This document shows, piece after piece, positions 25,600 through 37,027 of a stretch of DNA of 64,000 bases; within the stretch, counting starts at the first letter, position 1, and every line of letters starts with the position of its first letter. The notes under the pieces were generated by a model. It was not told the origin of the DNA and ran no database searches. It worked only from the letters and a program-made list of their open reading frames with translations. Both the position numbers and the translations under genes were made by a program. This DNA is from Sipunculus nudus (lineage: Eukaryota; Annelida; Sipuncula; Golfingiida; Sipunculidae), in NCBI GenBank assembly GCA_026874595.1, contig CM049309.1, positions 43,847,079-43,911,078 of the forward strand. Direction: 5' to 3'.

Positions 25600-25755
25600 T
25601 GTTACGGGGTGACATAAAAGCGGACCGAACTGTCTCGCTGGTGAAGGTTGCTTTGCTAGCGAAGCGGTTGGTACGCCGGACTTGTACGCCACCGACCTGG
25701 TTTCTACTCCGGGATCGGCCCAGGATTTTCCCCTCATTTATTTGTCTTCGTAACA
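25600..25755 (+). mobile_element. Short solo LTR (156 bp) carrying a tRNA-like Pol III module
   Basis: The ends are perfect 7-bp inverted repeats, TGTTACG...CGTAACA, with TG...CA termini. Internal 'tagcgaagcggttgg' resembles a Pol III A box. The position of the B box ('tggtttctactccggg') is degenerate here but intact ('gggttcgaatccc') in the related copies at 32.2 and 32.4 kb. The tail 'cggcccaggattttcccct' plus 'tttgtcttcgtaaca' is shared with those copies. Inserted in a GATA microsatellite; no exact 5-bp target duplication seen. Confidence 0.65.
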
Positions 25756-25757
25756 AC

Positions 25758-25930
25758 AGATAGATAGATAGATAGATACACAGATAACTAGATAAATAGA
25801 TAAGATTAGATTAAATTAGATTAGATTGGATTAAATAGATTAGACAGATAGATAGATGGATAGATAGATAGAGAAGGAGAGAGATAGAGGCAGGGAGGCA
25901 GGCAGACAGACAGAGAGACAGATAGATAGA
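25758..25930. repeat. (GATA)n / (GATTA)n / (CAGA)n tract
   Basis: Continuation of the tetranucleotide tract right of the solo LTR, changing into 'gattagatta' and 'gcaggcagacagacag' variants. Confidence 0.9.
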
Positions 25931-28189
25931 TTAGATAGGTAGATATTAAATTAGAGCTTTTTTTTATCAGCGGTTAAAAGTTTAATGCATTCAGCTGCAA
26001 GACAGGTCATCTCTATGAAAAAAACATATATCTAAAAACTTAATATTTCTATAGCACCCGACCTTTTTCTCAATACCAACTGTTATCGAAGGTAAAAATT
26101 TAACAAAAACACCAATACCCTTGTTTAAATGCGTGTCACCGCTGCCTTTGGGTCAGTACGGCCATGAAAACCGCCTGAGGGGAGCCCAACGCAGAAATAA
26201 AAAGATCAAAATACCCTTGATGCTTGTCTGAATTTGTCAGAAGCCTCTGAACTGCATTCTTTAGGAGGCTTGATATGAACCTTCATTATTTTAAACAATC
26301 GTTTCTCTTCCGGTACAATCTCATTTCGGTAACAGAAGCGGGACCGTGGAACAAGAAACGGTCCCTAGTTGCAGGAAGTCCCGTCCCTGTACAGACTCGA
26401 CTGTTTCCTTCCCGCAAGAGTGAACAACACATTTTTACTTGATACAAAGCTTTCAGACAATGGCATGCAAAGAGTGTTTTAGGTTTTTTGTGTGGAACAC
26501 ATTCTTGTGATATAGTTCTTGCTATCAGAGCAAGGCATGAGATGCCAGTTAAGAATAGCATGCGTTTAACACAAATGCTTTCAACTAGCATCTGACTTAA
26601 AGAAAGAGACAGTCTCTTAGTGATGACAAATATAATTAATACATCCCCCACACAATATGCCATATCTGACATGAATTTAAACAAATCCCCTGATCGACAC
26701 ATTCATCATTTATCATGATCGGACAGGCTTCCTAACATGACAAATTGACTCATTATATTTATACCTATTTTACATTCTTTATATACTGCCATATTACCCT
26801 CTGAAATATATATGGGTTGTATACGAATTGGCCAGGGAATTGTCTGACTTGGTGGAAATGATAGAGAAATGACTCGGCGTGTAACGTTATACAATATATA
26901 ACTTGTAAAATTACATAATATATACACATTACGCATGCAAAACATTCTTCAAAAAGCATTAAAATCTCAGCTTCTGGTATGGACTTTGCCGAAACTAAAT
27001 TCGGATCACATACAGATTCAATTTTCTAATTCTCTAAAAAAAACAGTTATTGAGTCTGTTTGTCTTTCCATCATCGCGAGCCGTTTGTAGACGGCGGTGT
27101 TGGCGCAAATTTGATATTCTTGTTATTTAAAAGCCGCCATATTGGAATATAACTGGTCAATATTTGCTTACTTGTTCGTTTTCTGTATCATCTCATCTAA
27201 ATTTGGAAACCTGGTCAGCTCCATCCTGAAGACACATTTATGGAGCACACTTATTTTCCAGTGGGTCGATCCAGACTCCTTATTGTGATTGGGATATTGT
27301 TAACAGAGGACTCGTTTGGGTAGTAACCATCGGCCTTAATGCTGTTATAAAAAAGGGAAATATAATATGAAATGTCAAAGTGATCAATAGACAGTCTCTC
27401 ACCGAGATTCACACAGAAAGCAAAAAATTAAATTTAAAAATCCAACAGAATATGTTTCGACTGGAATCTTTATCCAGGTTTCAAAAAAAATTTTATAACC
27501 ATTTGTAGAAAAGTATAACCTTATACGGCTTCTGGGGAATACTTTTTCTGTATTTTTCAACATGGCCGTACTAATACTTTTGTGGTCCCAAGTCAGCTCT
27601 ATCAGCTATAGGCACACAATGCGTACGTGAACATTACTGATAACGATGTGCCACCAAATGTTCAGAGCAGATTAAAACAAAGATCTATTAATAGCTAAAT
27701 AAGCTTTATATGTGGAAAAGTGCTACCACTGGTTTACTTAACATAGAGTTTTCTCAATCTCTGTATTCTATTTTACTTCTTTGAAAATATAGCCCTGTAA
27801 TATATTAAAAGGCAATACACTAAACAATCATGCGAAAATGCGGGACATTTATCTTACAGATAGAGTATCTCTAAAATTGATTCGGGGTCAAGATATTTTT
27901 CGTGCATTGTCAGAAATCAATGTATAGCCAGAAGCAAAAGAAATAATAAAATAAAAGAAATAAATGAAATAAAATTTGAAACCCAATTTATATCTAGCCC
28001 TCGGAATCGTTGCAGTTTTTCCAAAAGCTGTCCTTTTTAACCAATCGATGACGTCTCTGGCTTGATCAGCTGGGTGCTCCGTAAGCCCGAAGCGCTACAG
28101 CATAAGGTAAAACAAACAGGACTGCTGAACGTTGTATAAATTCATTAAAGAGATAAGGTACCCCCTTCTGTATGACCTTTCAGGGGTTA
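25931..28189. other. AT-rich non-coding DNA
   Basis: No exon recognised. The 138-residue minus frame 26286-26702 has no recognisable motif and I do not call it a gene. Confidence 0.4.
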
Positions 28190-28326
28190 CAGATGCGGAT
28201 CTAGAAGGGGGAATCCAGGGGGTCCGGACCCCCCCCCCCTTTTTTTTTTCTTCCGAAGAAACTATTTTAAAGGTTTCAGACAAAATTTCGCGGTCTCCCT
28301 TTTCCTAAATCCTGGATCCGCCTCTG
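28190..28326. mobile_element. hAT-like MITE, family B, copy 2 (137 bp)
   Basis: The left end is 'cagatgcggatctag' and the right end 'ctggatccgcctctg' (complement 'cagaggcggatccag'). The interior has C and T runs and 'aaaggtttcagacaaa', shared with the 36.8-kb copy. Confidence 0.6.
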
Positions 28327-28598
28327 GGGTGTGTCAGACTTTTTAGATGCAACGAGACAGAGGTTTTCATCAAATACACAAACCGAATCTTCTTTTAGTC
28401 GATAAGCACAAGAAAAACCTCGGTTTACTGAATCATGTGATCCAAGGAAAGCTGACTTCAGAATTCACTTCACAGGTAACAACAATACCAGACAGATGTT
28501 GTATATGCTTACATGGTTACCTCATGATGACAATTAAAATCATCTCACGCAAACTGTTTTGATGTTTAGTTACATCCTATAATATCGCCAACGGGTAA

Positions 28599-28817
28599 TG
28601 GCAAAAAAAAATATGGTTCTCAGGCACTTTTTTCAGAAATAAGTGCGGGCGGGCGCGTTATTAATACCCTTTTTGTATAGATGTTTCGATAAAAATGTCA
28701 TATGATCAGGGAAAAGCATAATAACAACATATTTTTTTTCTAAACAGGTACAAGCACTACATATCACAGAAAAATTAATCAAAATTGTTTTATTTCATCT
28801 TCTTGAAAGACGAAAAT
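28599..28817. mobile_element. PIF/Harbinger-like MITE, family A, 3'-truncated copy
   Basis: Shares 'tatggttctcaggcactttt', 'gtgcgggcgggcg', 'atgtttcgataaaaatg' and 'cttcttgaaagacgaaaat' with the 2.05- and 55.2-kb copies, then stops before the right TIR. TAA at 28596-28598 sits where the target duplication would be. Confidence 0.7.
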
Positions 28818-29560
28818 TGGAAAGCCCAGACTGCAAGCGTCCTTCACTGTATATTCCCCAGAAGTCGCTTCGCAGACTGTTTCACTGCGCTGTTAAACAT
28901 GGGACACAACTTCCTGAAGCACAAAACATTAACAAAACTGGCTTATTGCTTGTCTCTGTTCTCCGAGAGTTCTTCCTTACATGAATTAAACTTCCTAAAC
29001 TCAAAGAAAATTTTGGGTATAACCCAAATAGCTCTCTACAAGTGTCTTGTGTATCATTAATGATCCTTAAAACTTGCTTGTTTTTCATAACGTACCACAA
29101 CACGGAATAAATCAAGATACGACTGCTAATATCATTTTTACCCTATCTTGAGAAAAATAATGCTGACTTTCAATCGGCTGCATAAGTAATTAATTAGCTT
29201 GCCACAGAACAGAGTATGGGATAAAGACTGAATCAAACCTGCAACCTTTGAAGTTCATACATTAGACTCTACTCTTATATTGACATTACATTACAGGTTT
29301 TGAAAAGACCTATGTTCGGTCGTCACTCGCAGCTCTAGACACGCTTAAAAACAGGTGTTCAGTGGGGCTATGACGACAACTAATGTCGACGCTTTCATAC
29401 ATTAGAAAACTTACAATATAGATATCTTATTATAAATAAATTATAGATAAACAAGGGCACCGCACAGCGGAGCATCCCCTCGCATGGGAGCATAATGATA
29501 TGGGGTGTATTACGCAAGTGTTAAAATGAGGAGGGAAGGTGTGTGAGCTTGAGCTTTGAC
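28818..29560. other. Non-coding DNA
   Basis: No exon recognised. From about 29440 ('acaagggcaccgcacagcgg') it leads into the mollusc-type repeat that follows. Confidence 0.35.
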
Positions 29561-30182
29561 GTCAAACTCAATAAGTTGTACGTGTATGGGTGGGTGAGGC
29601 ATATGTGCGAGATGAAAGGTTTTGGTCAAACGGTTTGGCTTAAAATCGATCCACAAGCTTTTTCAAGAAGTGGGTGCTGTGGTCGTGACCTTTGACCTCG
29701 TGACCTCAAAATCAATAGGTTTCTTCATCCATGAGTCTGTGAGCCATATGTGCGAGATGAAAAGTTTAGATCAAACGGTTTCGCTTAAAATGGGTCCACA
29801 AGCTTTTTCAAGAAAATGGTGCTGTGGCCGTGACTTTTGACCCCGTGACCTCAAAATCGATAGGCTTCTTCATCCATGGGTTGGTGAGCCATATGTGCAA
29901 GATGAAAGGTTTAGGTCAATTGGCTTTGCTTAAATGGGTCCACAAGCTTTTTCAAGAAGTGGGTGCTGTGGCCGTGACCTTTGACCACGTGACCTCATCC
30001 ATGGGAGGGTGAGCCATATGTGCGAGATTAAAGGTTTTGGGCAAACGGTTTGGCTTGAAATTGATCCACAAAGCAATTTCGGACGGACAGACGGACAGAC
30101 AGACGGCTGGACGGACGGACAGACGGACGGACGCGCAAACGAAGGCGTTACTATATTCCTTTCGCAACTTCGTTCCGAGGGG
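29561..30182. repeat. Mollusc-type repeat: 145-bp tandem units with (GGAC/AGAC)n tail
   Basis: 'tgacctttgacc', then 'cgtgacctcaaaatc', 'ggtttcttcatcc' and 'ccacaagctttttcaag' recur with a period near 145 bp (marks at 29701, 29846, 29990). The block ends in a 'ggacggacagacggac' tract and 'ttcgcaacttcgttccgag', a tail I associate with dispersed repeats in bivalve genomes (recollection, not a search). Confidence 0.75.
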
Positions 30183-32069
30183 ATAATAAAGTTAGCATTA
30201 TTTTTGTCACAACTGACCTATTAACACGAGACACGTGTCCGTGACAGCTTTGCTTGGAAATTCTCTAATAAAAACATCGACCCTTCTTTAAAGAATAGAT
30301 GAGGAACTATATAAAACGCGCGCACACACATAAACATAATCATCGGCAAACTTTTGGTTTAATGGTTATAGGGTTGCGTTTACAATAATGAACCGTCTCG
30401 ATCAACTTTTGGAAGTGTAGAGTCCATTAATCAAATATGTTCTTTGAATAAAATTTTTCTTGCGTCAATAAATTGTGTATAACGGAACTTATAAAGTAAG
30501 GTGGAAGGTCATTTATTTTTTGGGAGGGCATTTAAGCTTTGTAGTAATATTCCTCGACACAGGTGAAAAAAACATTCAACACGGAACAGGCCTGAATAAA
30601 GACATATCAGGCAATTAACCTGTTAAATAATACATAAACAGATGATCAGCAGACTGGAGATTTATGTATATATAATTATGTACAGAAATACTTTATTTAT
30701 TTTTAAATGTCACATATGTGACAACCTGCAATCTGATTTATTTTGTTGGAATACCCGATGGAAATTAAAATATATTTATATCTTTGAACAGATATTCATT
30801 TCCTAATTTACTCTTTTGATTTGAATGACATTAAGACCAAACATAAATATTGCGATTGTGGTGATGACTAGTATTAAATACTATCCGTAAACAAAATTCT
30901 CGTTTAATGTATAGAATCGCAAAAATTCCCTTTATCATTCGGGCCCCCTTTGGGTTTCACTTATCTTTATCTGACTCCTTGAGCTTCAACTTAAAATTAT
31001 CGTAATACATAACTCCCACCATGCACTTATTAACTGAGGATATACCAAAAAGATTTAAGTCTCATGGAATTTACACTGTGCATCTCGGAGATGATCAATT
31101 GTATACGCAACAAAAAACTTTAAGATTAAACCATCCGTCAAATGATAGGCTCGGTAATGCATAGTTTCCGGAAATGGATGAATGCGTTTTAATCTTCTAT
31201 TATAAAATGATTTTTTTTTCTTATGTCTCAATCGCTCAAATAATAATCAGTAATACCTCTGATGGCTAATCCTTTTTATATGCAGCTAGAGAATATATAT
31301 AATATTTTATTTGCTTGTTCCTTTTTGACATGTGTATATATATGTATAGCACTTCTTTATAAATGACAAATTATTATAAAGTAAGCTGCCGAGTTTTTGC
31401 ACTTTACGCTAGGATTATAGGCTCTTGTTCCAATATAAGACAGTTAACTAATTGGCTCTACCAGCCAGCAGTCGCTTCTTGTGTACCATAAGGAGCACAA
31501 TGGAAATCGATTTAAATTACCGAGAGGTAATTTGAAATTGGGATAGCGATACATCACCGGACAACATCCGGCTTGTCTTGTATGTCTGACACCAACCCGC
31601 TAACACTGCCACTTTAAATTTTGGAGAGGGCATTGTATGATGTATTTTTAATGTTATAATCATATTTTAAGGGAATACCACATATGACTCCACCGGAAAC
31701 AAGCCATAGAATTAAACGTATTTAACCAGGTTTATTAAGAGGAGAACAAAGATTATGGTCCTCATTTAATCTTTATATGGGGCAAAGGACTATCATCAGT
31801 GAATCCAGGTAAATAAACCCACAGTTACGGATAGCAGTTATTAAAGTTTGTCTTACATGAAACAACAGATCTTTACTTTATGCACATGCTGAAATATGGT
31901 TCTTACTGTCATATGAGGCTGAAAAAAAAACACACATCGATATGGACAAAAATGGTGTAATTAAGTAATTTCAACTATTCCATTCGGTCGTTGAGTTATT
32001 AAATTAAAGAATGCAATCTGACATTTACAATATACGCCTCAAAATTTACGCTTCTGATTTCCTATTTCA
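30183..32069. other. AT-rich non-coding DNA
   Basis: No exon or clear repeat recognised. Confidence 0.4.
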
Positions 32070-32129
32070 GGACACAGCTACACTATACATGCCGTGCATG
32101 TATCATTTTTGTGAAAAAAGCAAACTGAT

Positions 32130-32439
32130 AAATGAATTTGTAAACGAAGTGACAGGTTGTCAGTGCAACCAGACATTTTCACAATGATGCGCATGGGTTC
32201 GAATCCCGGATCGGCCCAGTATTTTCCCCTGAATAATTTGTCTTCGTAACAGAATGGGGGCTCGTCCGGGATAACGGTAAACTTGGTGGCCCAGGGTATA
32301 AGCTCACCAAAGTGTGACTCCACGGGATAATTAGTCTGATATCAGAACGCTCTTAAGAGCCAGACTTGTGCCCCACCGACATGGGTTCGAATCCCGGATC
32401 GGCCCAGTATTTTCCCCTGTATAATTTGTCTTCGTAACA
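32130..32439 (+). mobile_element. Miniature LTR (TRIM-like) element relic with proline-tRNA primer site
   Basis: Two LTR tails (to 32251 and to 32439) share 'gggttcgaatcccggatcgg', 'cccagtattttcccct' and 'tttgtcttcgtaaca' with each other and with the solo LTR at 25.6 kb. Three bases after the first tail comes TGGGGGCTCGTCCGGGAT, the 18-nt sequence complementary to the 3' end of tRNA-Pro. Only about 60 bp lie between primer site and the likely second LTR start near 32313, so the interior is minimal or deleted. The left boundary is degenerate. Confidence 0.65.
32255..32272 (+). other. tRNA-Pro primer-binding site
   Basis: An exact 18-nt match to the well-known tRNA-Pro primer-binding sequence used by murine leukaemia virus and many LTR elements. 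It is placed 3 nt after an LTR-like CA end. Confidence 0.8.
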
Positions 32440-33578
32440 ATATATATATGGGGCAACCTTTGGGCCAACTTACCACATTTTAGTGGTGACCACTATGTGG
32501 AAGTTATGACCGCAACATAAATAATAAGGAGGGGAAAAACCAGCACTATAAATATATAGATGTGCAAATTTTATGGAGATGCCCATGCACTTGGGGAGGT
32601 TCAACTGTATATAAATAAATAAATGTATAAACCTGTTCCACCCATTTTGCTGTGTAAAATATCGCCCTCTGCCGGTGCATAATTGTTTATCATTTTCTGA
32701 TCTACAGAGTGTCAGTTTCTTTTATCCTGTTAAAAAACGGTCAAGATATTTTTGTTCGGATGTTCCATACTATCATTTGGTGTTTCAGTCCGTCTGCTGT
32801 CCGTCAGGTATACTGACGTTATACAAGTGACAATATCAAGTATATGATTTATATGGTCTCAATTTCTATCAGATTTTTTGCGATCAACTTTTAGAGGATG
32901 CGAGTATGTCATTATATGAGAACCTTCAATTTAAATGCAATGGTGAATAAATCCGTGCCATCAAAGTTCTTTTCCGTCTGTAGGTGTTTCGGCTTTCAGA
33001 ATATGTAATATAAGCGCCCACCCCCTTTGAGGTTCCTGCGTCAGTGTTTTTATGCGCCAAGCACTACACCCAAAGAGCTTAAGTAAAAAAAAAACTTATT
33101 TTCTAATACGCAACGTAAAGTGCAATATATCCCGAGAAAAAAAATCCTCCTATTCACTCAACGTCACCATCAAAATTTGTTTATGAGCAGGGCTTCTGGT
33201 CGTATTTTCTATAGTCAGCACCACATTTTTATACCTGCCTGTAGCTGGGTAACGTATAATATGAAGTAATGGCAAATAAAACTTACTTTTACGCTGATTT
33301 AATCCCGAAGTGTTTGCCCCATCTCAGATAAAGGTCATAAGGGGTTAAGAATTTTTTATTATTATTATATATTACACGGGCGGAACTAGGTGTTAGGTGT
33401 TTAAACTTGAGACACGACTGGATTTTTTTATAGAACTGGATGAAATTGAACGAGGGCAAAAATGATCCCCCTGATAAACGTGATATATAATGAGCTGGCA
33501 AAGCGTGGTTTTCGATTTACATTTACTCGTGGTACGTGAAATACTGAGCAACACAAAACAACACAAACTGTATAAGTA
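32440..33578. other. Non-coding DNA downstream of the DC-STAMP-like gene
   Basis: No exon recognised. Confidence 0.35.
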
Positions 33579-33584
33579 TTTATT
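33579..33584 (-). promoter_or_regulatory. Polyadenylation signal candidate of the DC-STAMP-like gene
   Basis: A canonical AATAAA on the minus strand about 165 nt beyond the stop codon at 33749. It is the nearest canonical signal I noticed downstream, which would give a short 3' UTR. Position only; no transcript evidence. Confidence 0.45.
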
Positions 33585-33748
33585 TCTTCTATCATACACG
33601 GAAACTGATTTCTCAGAAAGAACAGTATGCGCATCAGGAAATTATCGAGAATCAGTTATTTAGCCGAATCGAACGAATAGGAGTGGTAATTTTCTTTTGC
33701 GTTTTCGTTCGTGTAAATATTTGCATATGTAAAGTGATTAGGAACTTT

Positions 33749-34598
33749 TCAGAATGGGTTGTCCTGGTAATAAGGTGTTGTCATGGTATCTGTTGCGTGA
33801 GAAATGCCGTGGAGTGAGCCTGTGGGTCTGAACCCTGCTTGTGGTTCATCAAGCATGGAGTATATCGGGGACTGAAGGTTGTCATAACCGGGATCATTCT
33901 CCGGAAGTGCTTGTGCACCCTCTGGCATTGGTGGCCCATACGGCAGTGTTTGGTGCGGTGGTCCCGCCGGGGACTGATCGAATGGTGAGAGACTCTTCAC
34001 GTAATCTGTGTGGTGCATTGACTGAACTGATTCCATGTAAACCGGGGCAGCCCCTTGAGTTTGGAACATACCCACTTCAGGTTTCTGCGCAACATCCGGC
34101 GCGTCTTCATAATAATAGTCATCGATGAGCGGTGCAAGTGTTTCAGGGTGAGAATTTCCAGGAACTTCCGGTGCCAATATTCCGTGCTGTGATGGGTTGG
34201 ACAGGTACTGGTCTCGTGGCTCGTCTGTAGGAGCGTCACGTGACCAGTTTGGTACGGACGGCTGTTTCAGGACCGTCATGTCCGATTTCTTCGCAATATT
34301 CCAAGCTCCTTTTTCCTCGATATCAAAGACACCTTCGTTATCATCAGTATCATCATCCATTACGTCATCGTCACGTGTCTTATATATCTCCATGGTAACC
34401 TTTTCAACCTGTGACGGTTTCCTCTTTGGTAGGTCGGCTTGGTCATCGTCCGACTCGTTTTCAGACTCGTATAAATCATCTTTGGGCCTGTCTTGGTAGG
34501 AGAAACTCAGTTCAGAGTCAGACCTGTCTTCATCGCTGTCGCCATCTTTTGCCGTCAGAGGCTTCATCTCACCAGGGCGTTCATCATCGCTCGAATCA
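33749..34598 (-). CDS. Last coding exon of a DC-STAMP-domain-like protein (acidic C-terminal tail)
   Basis: The exon opens after a good acceptor (pyrimidine-rich, ends 'ttgttcacag', AG at 34600-34599) and runs 850 nt to a stop at 33749-33751. The first base T completes an Arg codon begun by the upstream exon. It encodes 282 residues. The start is very acidic and Ser-rich (DSSDDERPGEMKPLTAKDGD and following, then ESENESDDD). The later part is Pro, Gln, Asp and Tyr rich, includes PGYDNLQSPIYSML, and ends YYQDNPF. There is no membrane segment and no recognisable fold, so the tail is probably disordered and cytoplasmic. Several Ser next to Asp/Glu would suit casein-kinase-2-type phosphorylation (inference). 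Codon use is GC-richer than the surrounding DNA, as expected of real coding sequence. That this is the exon of the same gene as 55.7 and 56.9 kb rests on matching splice phase and on the 'ISEER|DSSDDE' junction. Confidence 0.82.
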
Positions 34599-34687
34599 CT
34601 GTGAACAAAAGACAATGTGTGAATATGAATATTTCCATATTTAGACCGAATATTCAATCATTAAGTAATCATTACTGCGCCCAGTGT

Positions 34688-34718
34688 TATATATATATAT
34701 ATATATTTATTTATATAT

Positions 34719-34794
<76 letters not shown>
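34688..34794. repeat. (TA)n microsatellite, 90 bp inside the large intron
   Basis: About 107 bp of TA with ttta/gttt interruptions near its left end. Confidence 0.95.
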
Positions 34795-34796
<2 letters not shown>

Positions 34797-35014
34797 GGGT
34801 CGTAATAACGCCTTTCCGCCTGTATCGGACAAACTTGTGTGAGGAATGGCATTTTTCATTTTGAAAAAAAAACCTTTCGTCCCAGTATTACCGGTACCGG
34901 TAGCGGGGCACCACAACATATGTTATAAGAAACACAGGGTATATTTTAAGGATATTTCAGATCTGTCCAAACTCCTGATCAAGAGTTTCCCGTTAGCATA
35001 AAACCTCTTCAGAG

Positions 35015-35049
35015 TTCTAGAAGGTTCTAGAAGGTTCAGAGTTCTAGAA
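35015..35049. promoter_or_regulatory. Heat-shock-element-like array
   Basis: TTC and GAA alternate at exact 5-bp spacing for five subunits (TTC 35015, GAA 35020, TTC 35025, GAA 35030, TTC 35035), followed out of phase by TTC 35042 and GAA 35047. This matches the heat-shock factor consensus of inverted nGAAn repeats. The adjoining 'ggttctatccagaacc' and 'ggtttcttaaaagaacc' are also palindromic, so a MITE end is an alternative origin. Confidence 0.35.
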
Positions 35050-35639
35050 GGAATCATGGTTCTATCCAGAACCATGTGGTTTCTTAAAAGAACCACCAAG
35101 AACCTTTTTTTCTCAGAGTGTAGCCTTTCATGTTTTACACCAGTGGCGTATCAAGTAAATGCTCAGATGGGTTTCCCGTATTGGCGTGTCAGTGCGGGCT
35201 AATTGAGCATGTCGACACATGTACCAGTTTGCCTTTCAATAGTTTAGTGACCAAAGCCGCAATTATTTTAAGCTTAACTGAGAGGACTGTAAGTTATCGG
35301 TGTTATAGCGATAATGCTTTGTCCGTTGCCGTCCGTTACCGGGGCACAATTGGTTACGGTTAAACATAGGATTTTTGTTTACTTATTACCCATGGAGCTA
35401 TCAAAACAATCCCATAGGAAACTTGAAATTAGGCTACTCACACCCTCAGTGATATTTCTTGTTTACCCCAGGATATTTAAATACTTGATATTGATGCAAA
35501 AGATCCAGTAACTCAATAATTAATGCATGGATTGTCATATTATTGCTTTGCTGATTGATCATGGATAGGTTTGTAAGCTTCTAAAGACAAATAGCGTTAT
35601 GTGTATTTTTTTTGTTATTTTTACGCATTTTTCCTTTAT

Positions 35640-35885
35640 TTTAAAGACTGCCAGATTTTGAATTAATGGTGTTAGTTTCTCCACCATGGTTTCATCTAAT
35701 GTCCTTGAACCTGGTGTGTTTATTGATCATTACTAGTTTACCAGTAGATGAAGACTGGTGGTGCCACCTGTATTCTTTCTATTTGCTCCTCTTTTGAGAC
35801 TGTCAGATTACATCAGTTGTGTCAGATTCTAAACTGTGGGTTCATCTGGTGTCATGAAACTTGGTCTGTTTATTGATCATAGACA
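35640..35885. repeat. Two diverged direct repeats of about 170 bp period
   Basis: 'ggtttcatctaatgtccttg' with 'ggtgtgtttattgatcat' near 35690-35735 recurs as 'gggttcatctggtgtcatg' with 'ggtctgtttattgatcat' near 35840-35880. Confidence 0.5.
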
Positions 35886-36090
35886 TTTTTTTCAATTGCT
35901 GGATCTGTATTTTTTTTCTTCTTCAATATTTCACACATCATTCTCTTCTAAGATCTGTGTGGACCAGTTTCCGCAATAGACAGCTTTAATTCTACCTGTT
36001 TACCACAAATCAACGCCAGTGAACGGTTAAGCTCTGAAGAAACGAATATGTATCAAGGTATTCCCAACACTTATCATCCCTTCACTCCCA

Positions 36091-36488
36091 TATACTGTAG
36101 TTGGCTTTATATTCGCGAGGCTTAAATTTCGCCTTTTTCTTTATTTTTGGTGTTTCGCTAGGGTTTCATTTTTGCATTTGCACCAGGCCCTATACAAACC
36201 TATACAATCAAAGTACAGCTGTATTAGTATTGGTTTTGAATTTAGAACAAATCCTACAATAATTCGCCTCTTTTCTGGTTCAGACATTCACTTATGACAG
36301 GTGTAACAGTTGATATATATCTCATGCGATTTCCGCATAACTTATCTGTTTCTGCAGATGCATCATCCCCTTTAGTTCATCTAAGTTGATGGGGAATTAT
36401 TCCCGAGTGTTTTATATTCGCGATTATTTCATATTCGAGAATATCGCGAAATTAATACCCTCAAGAATAAAAAGGCAACCACCGTATA
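36091..36488. mobile_element. TIR element (MITE) with TA-type ends
   Basis: The left end is 'tatactgtagttggctttat' with 'attcgcgagg'. The right end's complement is 'tatacggtggttgcctttt' with 'tattcttgagggtattaa'. Both then reach 'aatttcgc'. TA at both outer borders fits a TA target duplication. About 400 bp, no coding. Confidence 0.6.
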
Positions 36489-36804
36489 TGGTGGGGCTAC
36501 TGGTTGTGACCTTCATACTTTCACAGTGACACTAAATAGATTTATATATGATGTATATTGTATGTAACATATAAACATGTTTAAATGATATATATATGTA
36601 ATGTAACAGTATATTTTATCCAAAATAACCTTAAAATCTGAGGCTTAACGAAAAGCAAACTGTTGTTTTAAGTTTTGGTTTTTGTACTATCTTTAGTTCA
36701 GATGAGTCTGGTTATATAATAATTAACTAAACATATATTCAAGTATATTCTCTAATAAATACAAATATGATTTATGGTAGCTTGTATTAGTTAAGACCTG
36801 TAGA

Positions 36805-37027
36805 GAGAAGCGGATCCTATGTGGTGGCGAGGGAGTGGGCCGGGTGTTCAGGCGCCCCCCCCCCCTTTTTTTTTACCGCCGCAACCTTTTTAGAGTGTTT
36901 CAGACCAATTTTTGCGGCCTCCATGGACCCCCTCCCCCTTCCGTACCTGGGGACCCGTTCTTTTGGTTTTGTCATCAATCCTCCTTGGTTGGACCCCTCC
37001 TGTTCCATAATCTTGCATCCGCCCCTG
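36805..37027. mobile_element. hAT-like MITE, family B, copy 3
   Basis: The left end is 'gagaagcggatcct' and the right end 'ttgcatccgcccctg'. The interior has C and T runs, 'gagtgtttcagacca', 'ggttttgtcatcaatcctcc' and 'ttggttggacccctcct'. It is the best-preserved copy of the shared interior. Confidence 0.65.

Noticed and set aside
26286-26702. 138-residue minus frame
   Set aside because: No recognisable motif, no repeats, composition like background; probably chance.
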